Positions 30,808 through 44,056 of a stretch of DNA of 64,000 bases are shown in pieces; position 1 is the first letter of the stretch, and every line of letters starts with the position of its first letter. The translations under genes and the position numbers were made by a program. The notes beneath the pieces are model-generated. The model saw nothing but the letters and a program-made list of their open reading frames with translations, searched no databases and had not been told where the DNA came from. The DNA comes from Brienomyrus brachyistius. Lineage: Eukaryota > Chordata > Actinopteri > Osteoglossiformes > Mormyridae. The DNA lies in the NCBI RefSeq assembly GCF_023856365.1, contig NC_064551.1, positions 17,312,849 to 17,376,848 of the forward strand, read 5' to 3'.

Positions 30808-33759
30808 GTTTCCAGTTGAACCCTAAGGAGTAGGTTAAGTCCATCCTTGGCTTCCAAGCTGACGGTTTTCTACATATGTGCTTGTGTATCATGGACAGTA
30901 AGAGGGGGCAGGCAAGGAGAGAATTTCTCTCTTTGGGGATCAATAGAGTGTTGTTATTATAACGTCTAAAACGTATGATGGTCTGTCGATAAATCAATAA
31001 CAATATCAATGAAGTCAATGTTTAAAGAAATCAGAATTCAGGAAAAGCCAGGGGCCGGACCGAGTGTAGGGGGCGTGGCCAGAGACAGCCTGCTGACTGT
31101 TCCAAATCATGGGTGCATGTTACAAGTCCGGAACATATTTTAACTTAGTACTAACTTAGCATCATATTTGATCTGATTCGACTGAATATCCCAGGTTTCC
31201 ATCTCTCATGCATCTGGTGTGACGTGTTTGTCAGACTCTCAGGCTGGCGCAAAGAAATCTTACCGGAATTGAACGTCTCACTCCGGTCAGCTGAGCAAAG
31301 TTGGTAACCTTGGTATTGTGTGTAGGAGATTCGGTATAACTATAATTTCGTTCTCCATTTACATGCCGGAAGTGTCTTTAAGTGTTATGTAGTTTTGCCT
31401 GAAACGCAAAAATAAAACAAAGCAATTAAAGCCAAGCAGTTGCTCAAATTCTGCCGTAGCGATTGAAGAACTTTTGTCGGAAGTTGGATTCGAACCCACG
31501 CCTTACTTGGGAGAACAGAATACCCCTTACTTCGAAAGGCCATTTTCGCTGCGCAGGAGGGTTGAGACCGCTCGGCCATGGGGCAGTTTCCAGTTGAACC
31601 CTAAGGAGTAGGTTAAGTCCATCCTTGGCTTCCAAGCTGACGGTTTTCTACATATGTGCTTGTGTATCATGGACAGTAAGAGGGGGCAGGCAAGGAGAGA
31701 ATTTCTCTCTTTGGGGATCAATAGAGTGTTGTTATTATAACGTCTAAAACGTATGATGGTCTGTCGATAAATCAATAACAATATCAATGAAGTCAATGTT
31801 TAAAGAAATCAGAATTCAGGAAAAGCCAGGGGCCGGACCGAGTGTAGGGGGCGTGGCCAGAGACAGCCTGCTGACTGTTCCAAATCATGGATGCATGTTA
31901 CAAGTCCGGAACATATTTTAACTTAGTACTAACTTAGCATCATATTTGATCTGATTCGACTGAATATCCCAGGTTTCCATCTCTCATGCATCTGGTGTGA
32001 CGTGTTTGTCAGACTCTCAGGCTGGCGCAAAGAAATCTTACGGGAATTGAACGTCTCACTCCGGTCAGCTGAGCAAAGTTGGTAACCTTGGTATTGTGTG
32101 TAGGAGATTCGGTATAACTATAATTTCGTTCTCCATTTACATGCCGGAAGTGTCTTTAAGTGTTATGTAGTTTTGCCTGAAACGCAAAAATAAAACAAAG
32201 CAATTAAAGCCAAGCAGTTGCTCAAATTCTGCCGTAGCGATTGAAGAACTTTTGTCGGAAGTTGGATTCGAACCCACGCCTTACTTGGGAGAACAGAATA
32301 CCCCTTACTTCGAAAGGCCATTTTCGCTGCGCAGGAGGGTTGAGACCGCTCGGCCATGGGGCAGTTTCCAGTTGAACCTTAAGGAGTAGGTTAAGTCCAG
32401 CCTTGGCTTCCAAGCTGACGTTTTTCTACATATGTGCTTGTGTATCATGGACAGTAAGAGGGGGCAGGCAAGGAGAGAATTTCTCTCTTTGGGGATCAAT
32501 AGAGTGTTGTTATTATAACGTCTAAAACGTATGATGGTCTGTCGATAAATCAATAACAATATCAATGAAGTCAATGTTTAAAGAAATCAGAATTCAGGAA
32601 AAGCCAGGGGCCGGACCGAGTGTAGGGGGCGTGGCCAGAGACAGCCTGCCGACTGTTCCAAATCATGGGTGCATGTTACAAGTCCGGAACATATTTTAAC
32701 TTAGTACTAACTTAGCATCATATTTGATCTGATTCGACTGAATATCCCAGGTTTCCATCTCTCATGCATCTGGTGTGACGTGTTTGTCAGACTCTCAGGC
32801 TGGCGCAAAGAAATCTTACGGGAATTGAACGTCTCACTCCGGTCAGCTGAGCAAAGTTGGTAACCTTGGTATTGTGTGTAGGAGATTCGGTATAACTATA
32901 ATTTCGTTCTCCATTTACATGCCGGAAGTGTCTTTAAGTGTTATGTAGTTTTGCCTGAAACGCAAAAATAAAACAAAGCAATTAAAGCCAAGCAGTTGCT
33001 CAAATTCTGCCGTAGCGATTGAAGAACTTTTGTCGGAAGTTGGATTCGAACCCACGCCTTACTTGGGAGAACAGAATACCCCTTACTTCGAAAGGCCATT
33101 TTCGCTGCGCAGGAGGGTTGAGACCGCTCGGCCATGGGGCAGTTTCCAGTTGAACCCTAAGGAGTAGGTTAAGTCCATCCTTGGCTTCCAAGCTGACGGT
33201 TTTCTACATATGTGCTTGTGTATCATGGACAGTAAGAGGGGGCAGGCAAGGAGAGAATTTCTCTCTTTGGGGATCAATAGAGTGTTGTTATTATAACGTC
33301 TAAAACGTATGATGGTCTGTCGATAAATCAATAACAATATCAATGAAGTCAATGTTTAAAGAAATCAGAATTCAGGAAAAGCCAGGGGCCGGACCGAGTG
33401 TAGGGGGCGTGGCCAGAGACAGCCTGCTGACTGTTCCAAATCATGGGTGCATGTTACAAGTCCGGAACATATTTTAACTTAGTACTAACTTAGCATCATA
33501 TTTGATCTGATTCGACTGAATATCCCAGGTTTCCATCTCTCATGCATCTGGTGTGACGTGTTTGTCAGACTCTCAGGCTGGCGCAAAGAAATCTTACGGG
33601 AATTGAACGTCTCACTCCGGTCAGCTGAGCAAAGTTGGTAACCTTGGTATTGTGTGTAGGAGATTCGGTATAACTATAATTTCGTTCTCCATTTACATGC
33701 CCGTAGTGTCTTTAAGTGTTATGTAGTTTTGCCTGAAACGCAAAAATAAAACAAAGCAA

Positions 33760-36700
33760 TTAAAGCCGATCAGTGGCTGAAATTCTGCTGTAGCGATTGA
33801 AGAACTTTTGTCGGAAGTTGGATTCGAACCCACGCCTTACTTGGGAGAACAGAATACCCCTTACTTCGAAAGGCCATTTTCGCTGCGCAGGAGGGTTGAG
33901 ACCGCTCGGCCATGGGGCAGTTTCCAGTTGAACCCTAAGGAGTAGGTTAAGTCCATCCTTGGCTTCCAAGCTGACGTTTTTCTACATATGTGCTTGTGTA
34001 TCATGGACAGTAAGAGGGGGCAGGCAAGGAGAGAATTTCTCTCTTTGGGGATCAATAGAGTGTTGTTATTATAACGTCTAAAACGTATGATGGTCTGTCG
34101 ATAAATCAATAACAATATCAATGAAGTCAATGTTTAAAGAAATCAGAATTCAGGAAAAGCCAGGGGCCGGACCGAGTGTAGGGGGCGTGGCCAGAGACAG
34201 CCTGCTGACTGTTCCAAATCATGGGTGCATGTTACAAGTCCGGAACATATTTTAACTTAGTACTAACTTAGCATCATATTTGATCTGATTCGACTGAATA
34301 TCCCAGGTTTCCATCTCTCATGCATCTGGTGTGACGTGTTTGTCAGACTCTCAGGCTGGCGCAAAGAAATCTTACCGGAATTGAACGTCTCACTCCGGTC
34401 AGCTGAGCAAAGTTGGTAACCTTGGTATTGTGTGTAGGAGATTCGGTATAACTATAATTTCGTTCTCCATTTACATGCCGGAAGTGTCTTTAAGTGTTAT
34501 GTAGTTTTGCCTGAAACGCAAAAATAAAACAAAGCAATTAAAGCCAAGCAGTTGCTCAAATTCTGCCGTAGCGATTGAAGAACTTTTGTCGGAAGTTGGA
34601 TTCGAACCCACGCCTTACTTGGGAGAACAGAATACCCCTTACTTCGAAAGGCCATTTTCGCTGCGCAGGAGGGTTGAGACCGCTCGGCCATGGGGCAGTT
34701 TCCAGTTGAACCTTAAGGAGTAGGTTAAGTCCATCCTTGGCTTCCAAGCTGACGGTTTTCTACATATGTGCTTGTGTATCATGGACAGTAAGAGGGGGCA
34801 GGCAAGGAGAGAATTTCTCTCTTTGGGGATCAATAGAGTGTTGTTATTATAACGTCTAAAACGTATGATGGTCTGTCGATAAATCAATAACAATATCAAT
34901 GAAGTCAATGTTTAAAGAAATCAGAATTCAGGAAAAGCCAGGGGCCGGACCGAGTGTAGGGGGCGTGGCCAGAGACAGCCTGCTGACTGTTCCAAATCAT
35001 GGATGCATGTTACAAGTCCGGAACATATTTTAACTTAGTACTAACTTAGCATCATATTTGATCTGATTCGACTGAATATCCCAGGTTTCCATCTCTCATG
35101 CATCTGGTGTGACGTGTTTGTCAGACTCTCAGGCTGGCGCAAAGAAATCTTACGGGAATTGAACGTCTCACTCCGGTCAGCTGAGCAAAGTTGGTAACCT
35201 TGGTATTGTGTGTAGGAGATTCGGTATAACTATAATTTCGTTCTCCATTTACATGCCCGTAGTGTCTTTAAGTGTTATGTACTTTTGCCTGAAACGCAAA
35301 AATAAAACAAAGCAATTAAAGCCGATCAGTGGCTCAAATTCTGCCGTAGCGATTGAAGAACTTTTGTCGGAAGCTGGATTCGAACCCACGCCTTACTTGG
35401 GAGAACAGAATACCCCTTACTTCGAAAGGCCATTTTCGCTGCGCAGGAGGGTTGAGACCGCTCGGCCATGGGGCAGTTTCCAGTTGAACCCTAAGGAGTA
35501 GGTTAAGTCCATCCTTGGCTTCCAAGCTGACGTTTTTCTACATATGTGCTTGTGTATCATGGACAGTAAGAGGGGGCAGGCAAGGAGAGAATTTCTCTCT
35601 TTGGGGATCAATAGAGTGTTGTTATTATAACGTCTAAAACGTATGATGGTCTGTCGATAAATCAATAACAATATCAATGAAGTCAATGTTTAAAGAAATC
35701 AGAATTCAGGAAAAGCCAGGGGCCGGACCGAGTGTAGGGGGCGTGGCCAGAGACAGCCTGCTGACTGTTCCAAATCATGGGTGCATGTTACAAGTCCGGA
35801 ACATATTTTAACTTAGTACTAACTTAGCATCATATTTGATCTGATTCGACTGAATATCCCAGGTTTCCATCTCTCATGCATCTGGTGTGACGTGTTTGTC
35901 AGACTCTCAGGCTGGCGCAAAGAAATCTTACGGGAATTGAACGTCTCACTCCGGTCAGCTGAGCAAAGTTGGTAACCTTGGTATTGTGTGTAGGAGATTC
36001 GGTATAACTATAATTTCGTTCTCCATTTACATGCCGGAAGTGTCTTTAAGTGTTATGTAGTTTTGCCTGAAACGCAAAAATAAAACAAAGCAATTAAAGC
36101 CAAGCAGTTGCTCAAATTCTGCCGTTGCGATTGAAGAATTTTTGTCGGAAGTTGGATTCGAACCCACGCCTTACTTGGAAGAACAGAATACCCCTTACTT
36201 CGAAAGGCCATTTTCGCTGCGCAGGAGGGTTAAGACCGCTCGGCCATGGGGCAGTTTCCAGTTGAACCCTAAGGAGTAGGTTAAGTCCAGCCTTGGCTTC
36301 CAAGCTGACGTTTTTCTACATATGTGCTTGTGTATCATGGACAGTAAGAGGGGGCAGGCAAGGAGAGAATTTCTCTCTTTGGGGATCAATAGAGTGTTGT
36401 TATTATAACGTCTAAAACGTATGATGGTCTGTCGATAAATCAATAACAATATCAATGAAGTCAATGTTTATCTAAAGAAATCAGAATTCAGGAAAAGCCA
36501 GGGGCCGGACCGAGTGTAGGGGGCGTGGCCAGAGACAGCCTGCCGACTGTTCCAAATCATGGGTGCATGTTACAAGTCCGGAACATATTTTAACTTAGTA
36601 CTAACTTAGCATCATATTTGATCTGATTCGACTGAATATCCCAGGTTTCCATCTCTCATGCATCTGGTGTGACGTGTTTGTCAGACTCTCAGGCTGGCGC

Positions 36701-37600
36701 AAAGAAATCTTACGGGAATTGAACTTCTCACTCCGGTCAGCTGAGCAAAGTTGGTAACCTTGGTATTGTGTGTAGGAGATTCGGTATAACTATAATTTCG
36801 TTCTCCATTTACATGCCCGTAGTGTCTTTAAGTGTTATGTAGTTTTGCCTGAAACGCAAAAATAAAACAAAGCAATTAAAGCCGATCAGTGGCTCAAATT
36901 CTGCCGTAGCGATTGAAGAACTTTTGTCGGAAGCTGGATTCGAACCCACGCCTTACTTGGGAGAACAGAATACCCCTTACTTCGAAAGGCCATTTTCGCT
37001 GCGCAGGAGGGTTGAGACCGCTCGGCCATGGGGCAGTTTCCAGTTGAACCCTAAGGAGTAGGTTAAGTCCAGCCTTGGCTTCCAAGCTGACGTTTTTCTA
37101 CATATGTGCTTGTGTATCATGGACAGTAAGAGGGGGCAGGCAAGGAGAGAATTTCTCTCTTTGGGGATCAATAGAGTGTTGTTATTATAACGTCTAAAAC
37201 GTATGATGGTCTGTCGATAAATCAATAACAATATCAATGAAGTCAATGTTTATCTAAAGAAATCAGAATTCAGGAAAAGCCAGGGGCCGGACCGAGTGTA
37301 GGGGGCGTGGCCAGAGACAGCCTGCCGACTGTTCCAAATCATGGGTGCATGTTACAAGTCCGGAACATATTTTAACTTAGTACTAACTTAGCATCATATT
37401 TGATCTGATTCGACTGAATATCCCAGGTTTCCATCTCTCATGCATCTGGTGTGACGTGTTTGTCAGACTCTCAGGCTGGCGCAAAGAAATCTTACGGGAA
37501 TTGAACGTCTCACTCCGGTCAGCTGAGCAAAGTTGGTAACCTTGGTATTGTGTGTAGGAGATTCGGTATAACTATAATTTCGTTCTCCATTTACATGCCG
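33760..37600 (-). repeat. higher-order block, instance 1 (copies 11-15)
   Basis: Five consecutive monomers carry private markers in order: gtggctgaaattctgctgta, then a lysine-type change near 34,720, then tgtacttttgcc (about 35,278), then gttgcgattgaagaattttt (about 36,122), then gaacttctcac (about 36,721). The same ordered set recurs at +4,675 bp and, from there, at +8,581 bp. Confidence 0.85.
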
Positions 37601-38434
37601 GAAGTGTCTTTAAGTGTTATGTAGTTTTGCCTGAAACGCAAAAATAAAACAAAGCAATTAAAGCCAAGCAGTTGCTCAAATTCTGCCGTAGCGATTGAAG
37701 AACTTTTGTCGGAAGTTGGATTCGAACCCACGCCTTACTTGGGAGAACAGAATACCCCTTACTTCGAAAGGCCATTTTCGCTGCGCAGGAGGGTTGAGAC
37801 CGCTCGGCCATGGGGCAGTTTCCAGTTGAACCCTAAGGAGTAGGTTAAGTCCATCCTTGGCTTCCAAGCTGACGGTTTTCTACATATGTGCTTGTGTATC
37901 ATGGACAGTAAGAGGGGGCAGGCAAGGAGAGAATTTCTCTCTTTGGGGATCAATAGAGTGTTGTTATTATAACGTCTAAAACGTATGATGGTCTGTCGAT
38001 AAATCAATAACAATATCAATGAAGTCAATGTTTAAAGAAATCAGAATTCAGGAAAAGCCAGGGGCCGGACCGAGTGTAGGGGGCGTGGCCAGAGACAGCC
38101 TGCTGACTGTTCCAAATCATGGGTGCATGTTACAAGTCCGGAACATATTTTAACTTAGTACTAACTTAGCATCATATTTGATCTGATTCGACTGAATATC
38201 CCAGGTTTCCATCTCTCATGCATCTGGTGTGACGTGTTTTCAGACTCTCAGGCTGGCGCAAAGAAATCTTACGGGAATTGAACGTCTCACTCCGGTCAGC
38301 TGAGCAAAGTTGGTAACCTTGGTATTGTGTGTAGGAGATTCGGTATAACTATAATTTCGTTCTCCATTTACATGCCCGTAGTGTCTTTAAGTGTTATGTA
38401 GTTTTGCCTGAAACGCAAAAATAAAACAAAGCAA

Positions 38435-41400
38435 TTAAAGCCGATCAGTGGCTGAAATTCTGCTGTAGCGATTGAAGAACTTTTGTCGGAAGTTGGATTC
38501 GAACCCACGCCTTACTTGGGAGAACAGAATACCCCTTACTTCGAAAGGCCATTTTCGCTGCGCAGGAGGGTTGAGACCGCTCGGCCATGGGGCAGTTTCC
38601 AGTTGAACCCTAAGGAGTAGGTTAAGTCCATCCTTGGCTTCCAAGCTGACGTTTTTCTACATATGTGCTTGTGTATCATGGACAGTAAGAGGGGGCAGGC
38701 AAGGAGAGAATTTCTCTCTTTGGGGATCAATAGAGTGTTGTTATTATAACGTCTAAAACGTATGATGGTCTGTCGATAAATCAATAACAATATCAATGAA
38801 GTCAATGTTTAAAGAAATCAGAATTCAGGAAAAGCCAGGGGCCGGACCGAGTGTAGGGGGCGTGGCCAGAGACAGCCTGCTGACTGTTCCAAATCATGGG
38901 TGCATGTTACAAGTCCGGAACATATTTTAACTTAGTACTAACTTAGCATCATATTTGATCTGATTCGACTGAATATCCCAGGTTTCCATCTCTCATGCAT
39001 CTGGTGTGACGTGTTTGTCAGACTCTCAGGCTGGCGCAAAGAAATCTTACCGGAATTGAACGTCTCACTCCGGTCAGCTGAGCAAAGTTGGTAACCTTGG
39101 TATTGTGTGTAGGAGATTCGGTATAACTATAATTTCGTTCTCCATTTACATGCCGGAAGTGTCTTTAAGTGTTATGTAGTTTTGCCTGAAACGCAAAAAT
39201 AAAACAAAGCAATTAAAGCCAAGCAGTTGCTCAAATTCTGCCGTAGCGATTGAAGAACTTTTGTCGGAAGTTGGATTCGAACCCACGCCTTACTTGGGAG
39301 AACAGAATACCCCTTACTTCGAAAGGCCATTTTCGCTGCGCAGGAGGGTTGAGACCGCTCGGCCATGGGGCAGTTTCCAGTTGAACCTTAAGGAGTAGGT
39401 TAAGTCCATCCTTGGCTTCCAAGCTGACGGTTTTCTACATATGTGCTTGTGTATCATGGACAGTAAGAGGGGGCAGGCAAGGAGAGAATTTCTCTCTTTG
39501 GGGATCAATAGAGTGTTGTTATTATAACGTCTAAAACGTATGATGGTCTGTCGATAAATCAATAACAATATCAATGAAGTCAATGTTTAAAGAAATCAGA
39601 ATTCAGGAAAAGCCAGGGGCCGGACCGAGTGTAGGGGGCGTGGCCAGAGACAGCCTGCTGACTGTTCCAAATCATGGATGCATGTTACAAGTCCGGAACA
39701 TATTTTAACTTAGTACTAACTTAGCATCATATTTGATCTGATTCGACTGAATATCCCAGGTTTCCATCTCTCATGCATCTGGTGTGACGTGTTTGTCAGA
39801 CTCTCAGGCTGGCGCAAAGAAATCTTACGGGAATTGAACGTCTCACTCCGGTCAGCTGAGCAAAGTTGGTAACCTTGGTATTGTGTGTAGGAGATTCGGT
39901 ATAACTATAATTTCGTTCTCCATTTACATGCCCGTAGTGTCTTTAAGTGTTATGTACTTTTGCCTGAAACGCAAAAATAAAACAAAGCAATTAAAGCCGA
40001 TCAGTGGCTCAAATTCTGCCGTAGCGATTGAAGAACTTTTGTCGGAAGCTGGATTCGAACCCACGCCTTACTTGGGAGAACAGAATACCCCTTACTTCGA
40101 AAGGCCATTTTCGCTGCGCAGGAGGGTTGAGACCGCTCGGCCATGGGGCAGTTTCCAGTTGAACCCTAAGGAGTAGGTTAAGTCCATCCTTGGCTTCCAA
40201 GCTGACGTTTTTCTACATATGTGCTTGTGTATCATGGACAGTAAGAGGGGGCAGGCAAGGAGAGAATTTCTCTCTTTGGGGATCAATAGAGTGTTGTTAT
40301 TATAACGTCTAAAACGTATGATGGTCTGTCGATAAATCAATAACAATATCAATGAAGTCAATGTTTAAAGAAATCAGAATTCAGGAAAAGCCAGGGGCCG
40401 GACCGAGTGTAGGGGGCGTGGCCAGAGACAGCCTGCTGACTGTTCCAAATCATGGGTGCATGTTACAAGTCCGGAACATATTTTAACTTAGTACTAACTT
40501 AGCATCATATTTGATCTGATTCGACTGAATATCCCAGGTTTCCATCTCTCATGCATCTGGTGTGACGTGTTTGTCAGACTCTCAGGCTGGCGCAAAGAAA
40601 TCTTACGGGAATTGAACGTCTCACTCCGGTCAGCTGAGCAAAGTTGGTAACCTTGGTATTGTGTGTAGGAGATTCGGTATAACTATAATTTCGTTCTCCA
40701 TTTACATGCCGGAAGTGTCTTTAAGTGTTATGTAGTTTTGCCTGAAACGCAAAAATAAAACAAAGCAATTAAAGCCAAGCAGTTGCTCAAATTCTGCCGT
40801 TGCGATTGAAGAATTTTTGTCGGAAGTTGGATTCGAACCCACGCCTTACTTGGAAGAACAGAATACCCCTTACTTCGAAAGGCCATTTTCGCTGCGCAGG
40901 AGGGTTAAGACCGCTCGGCCATGGGGCAGTTTCCAGTTGAACCCTAAGGAGTAGGTTAAGTCCAGCCTTGGCTTCCAAGCTGACGTTTTTCTACATATGT
41001 GCTTGTGTATCATGGACAGTAAGAGGGGGCAGGCAAGGAGAGAATTTCTCTCTTTGGGGATCAATAGAGTGTTGTTATTATAACGTCTAAAACGTATGAT
41101 GGTCTGTCGATAAATCAATAACAATATCAATGAAGTCAATGTTTATCTAAAGAAATCAGAATTCAGGAAAAGCCAGGGGCCGGACCGAGTGTAGGGGGCG
41201 TGGCCAGAGACAGCCTGCCGACTGTTCCAAATCATGGGTGCATGTTACAAGTCCGGAACATATTTTAACTTAGTACTAACTTAGCATCATATTTGATCTG
41301 ATTCGACTGAATATCCCAGGTTTCCATCTCTCATGCATCTGGTGTGACGTGTTTGTCAGACTCTCAGGCTGGCGCAAAGAAATCTTACGGGAATTGAACT

Positions 41401-42275
41401 TCTCACTCCGGTCAGCTGAGCAAAGTTGGTAACCTTGGTATTGTGTGTAGGAGATTCGGTATAACTATAATTTCGTTCTCCATTTACATGCCCGTAGTGT
41501 CTTTAAGTGTTATGTAGTTTTGCCTGAAACGCAAAAATAAAACAAAGCAATTAAAGCCGATCAGTGGCTCAAATTCTGCCGTAGCGATTGAAGAACTTTT
41601 GTCGGAAGCTGGATTCGAACCCACGCCTTACTTGGGAGAACAGAATACCCCTTACTTCGAAAGGCCATTTTCGCTGCGCAGGAGGGTTGAGACCGCTCGG
41701 CCATGGGGCAGTTTCCAGTTGAACCCTAAGGAGTAGGTTAAGTCCAGCCTTGGCTTCCAAGCTGACGTTTTTCTACATATGTGCTTGTGTATCATGGACA
41801 GTAAGAGGGGGCAGGCAAGGAGAGAATTTCTCTCTTTGGGGATCAATAGAGTGTTGTTATTATAACGTCTAAAACGTATGATGGTCTGTCGATAAATCAA
41901 TAACAATATCAATGAAGTCAATGTTTATCTAAAGAAATCAGAATTCAGGAAAAGCCAGGGGCCGGACCGAGTGTAGGGGGCGTGGCCAGAGACAGCCTGC
42001 CGACTGTTCCAAATCATGGGTGCATGTTACAAGTCCGGAACATATTTTAACTTAGTACTAACTTAGCATCATATTTGATCTGATTCGACTGAATATCCCA
42101 GGTTTCCATCTCTCATGCATCTGGTGTGACGTGTTTGTCAGACTCTCAGGCTGGCGCAAAGAAATCTTACGGGAATTGAACGTCTCACTCCGGTCAGCTG
42201 AGCAAAGTTGGTAACCTTGGTATTGTGTGTAGGAGATTCGGTATAACTATAATTTCGTTCTCCATTTACATGCCC
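38435..42275 (-). repeat. higher-order block, instance 2 (copies 17-21)
   Basis: The markers of instance 1 are repeated in the same order at an exact offset of 4,675 bp (six monomers). The preceding monomer also carries the gtgttttcag one-base deletion at about 38,237. Confidence 0.85.
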
Positions 42276-43945
42276 GTAGTGTCTTTAAGTGTTATGTAGT
42301 TTTGCCTGAAACGCAAAAATAAAACAAAGCAATTAAAGCCGATCAGTGGCTCAAATTCTGCCGTAGCGATTGAAGAACTTTTGTCGGAAGCTGGATTCGA
42401 ACCCACGCCTTACTTGGAAGAACAGAATACCCCTTACTTCGAAAGGCCATTTTCGCTGCGCAGGAGGGTTAAGACCGCTCGGCCATGGGGCAGTTTCCAG
42501 TTGAACCCTAAGGAGTAGGTTAAGTCCAGCCTTGGCTTCCAAGCTGACGTTTTTCTACATATGTGCTTGTGTATCATGGACAGTAAGAGGGGGCAGGCAA
42601 GGAGAGAATTTCTCTCTTTGGGGATCAATAGAGTGTTGTTATTATAACGTCTAAAACGTATGATGGTCTGTCGATAAATCAATAACAATATCAATGAAGT
42701 CAATGTTTATCTAAAGAAATCAGAATTCAGGAAAAGCCAGGGGCCGGACCGAGTGTAGGGGGCGTGGCCAGAGACAGCCTGCCGACTGTTCCAAATCATG
42801 GGTGCATGTTACAAGTCCGGAACATATTTTAACTTAGTACTAACTTAGCATCATATTTGATCTGATTCGACTGAATATCCCAGGTTTCCATCTCTCATGC
42901 ATCTGGTGTGACGTGTTTGTCAGACTCTCAGGCTGGCGCAAAGAAATCTTACGGGAATTGAACGTCTCACTCCGGTCAGCTGAGCAAAGTTGGTAACCTT
43001 GGTATTGTGTGTAGGAGATTCGGTATAACTATAATTTCGTTCTCCATTTACATGCCCGTAGTGTCTTTAAGTGTTATGTAGTTTTGCCTGAAACGCAAAA
43101 ATAAAACAAAGCAATTAAAGCCGATCAGTGGCTCAAATTCTGCCGTAGCGATTGAAGAACTTTTGTCGGAAGCTGGATTCGAACCCACGCCTTACTTGGA
43201 AGAACAGAATACCCCTTACTTCGAAAGGCCATTTTCGCTGCGCAGGAGGGTTAAGACCGCTCGGCCATGGGGCAGTTTCCAGTTGAACCCTAAGGAGTAG
43301 GTTAAGTCCAGCCTTGGCTTCCAAGCTGACGTTTTTCTACATATGTGCTTGTGTATCATGGACAGTAAGAGGGGGCAGGCAAGGAGAGAATTTCTCTCTT
43401 TGGGGATCAATAGAGTGTTGTTATTATAACGTCTAAAACGTATGATGGTCTGTCGATAAATCAATAACAATATCAATGAAGTCAATGTTTATCTAAAGAA
43501 ATCAGAATTCAGGAAAAGCCAGGGGCCGGACCGAGTGTAGGGGGCGTGGCCAGAGACAGCCTGCCGACTGTTCCAAATCATGGGTGCATGTTACAAGTCC
43601 GGAACATATTTTAACTTAGTACTAACTTAGCATCATATTTGATCTGATTCGACTGAATATCCCAGGTTTCCATCTCTCATGCATCTGGTGTGACGTGTTT
43701 GTCAGACTCTCAGGCTGGCGCAAAGAAATCTTACGGGAATTGAACGTCTCACTCCGGTCAGCTGAGCAAAGTTGGTAACCTTGGTATTGTGTGTAGGAGA
43801 TTCGGTATAACTATAATTTCGTTCTCCATTTACATGCCCGTAGTGTCTTTAAGTGTTATGTAGTTTTGCCTGAAACGCAAAAATAAAACAAAGCAATTAA
43901 AGCCGATCAGTGGCTCAAATTCTGCCGTAGCGATTGAAGAACTTT

Positions 43946-44056
43946 TGTCGGAAGCTGGATTCGAATCCACGCCTTACTTGGAAGAACAGAATACCCCTTA
44001 CTTCGAAAGGCCATTTTCGCTGCGCAGGAGGGTTAAGACCGCTCGGCCATGGGGCA
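43946..44056 (-). pseudogene. tRNA-Leu-like module, copy 24 (B box changed)
   Basis: The B box reads GATTCGAATCC (plus strand gattcgaatccacgcc), a change at the second G. The paralogous monomer 7,799 bp to the right keeps the consensus, so the change is recent. Confidence 0.75.
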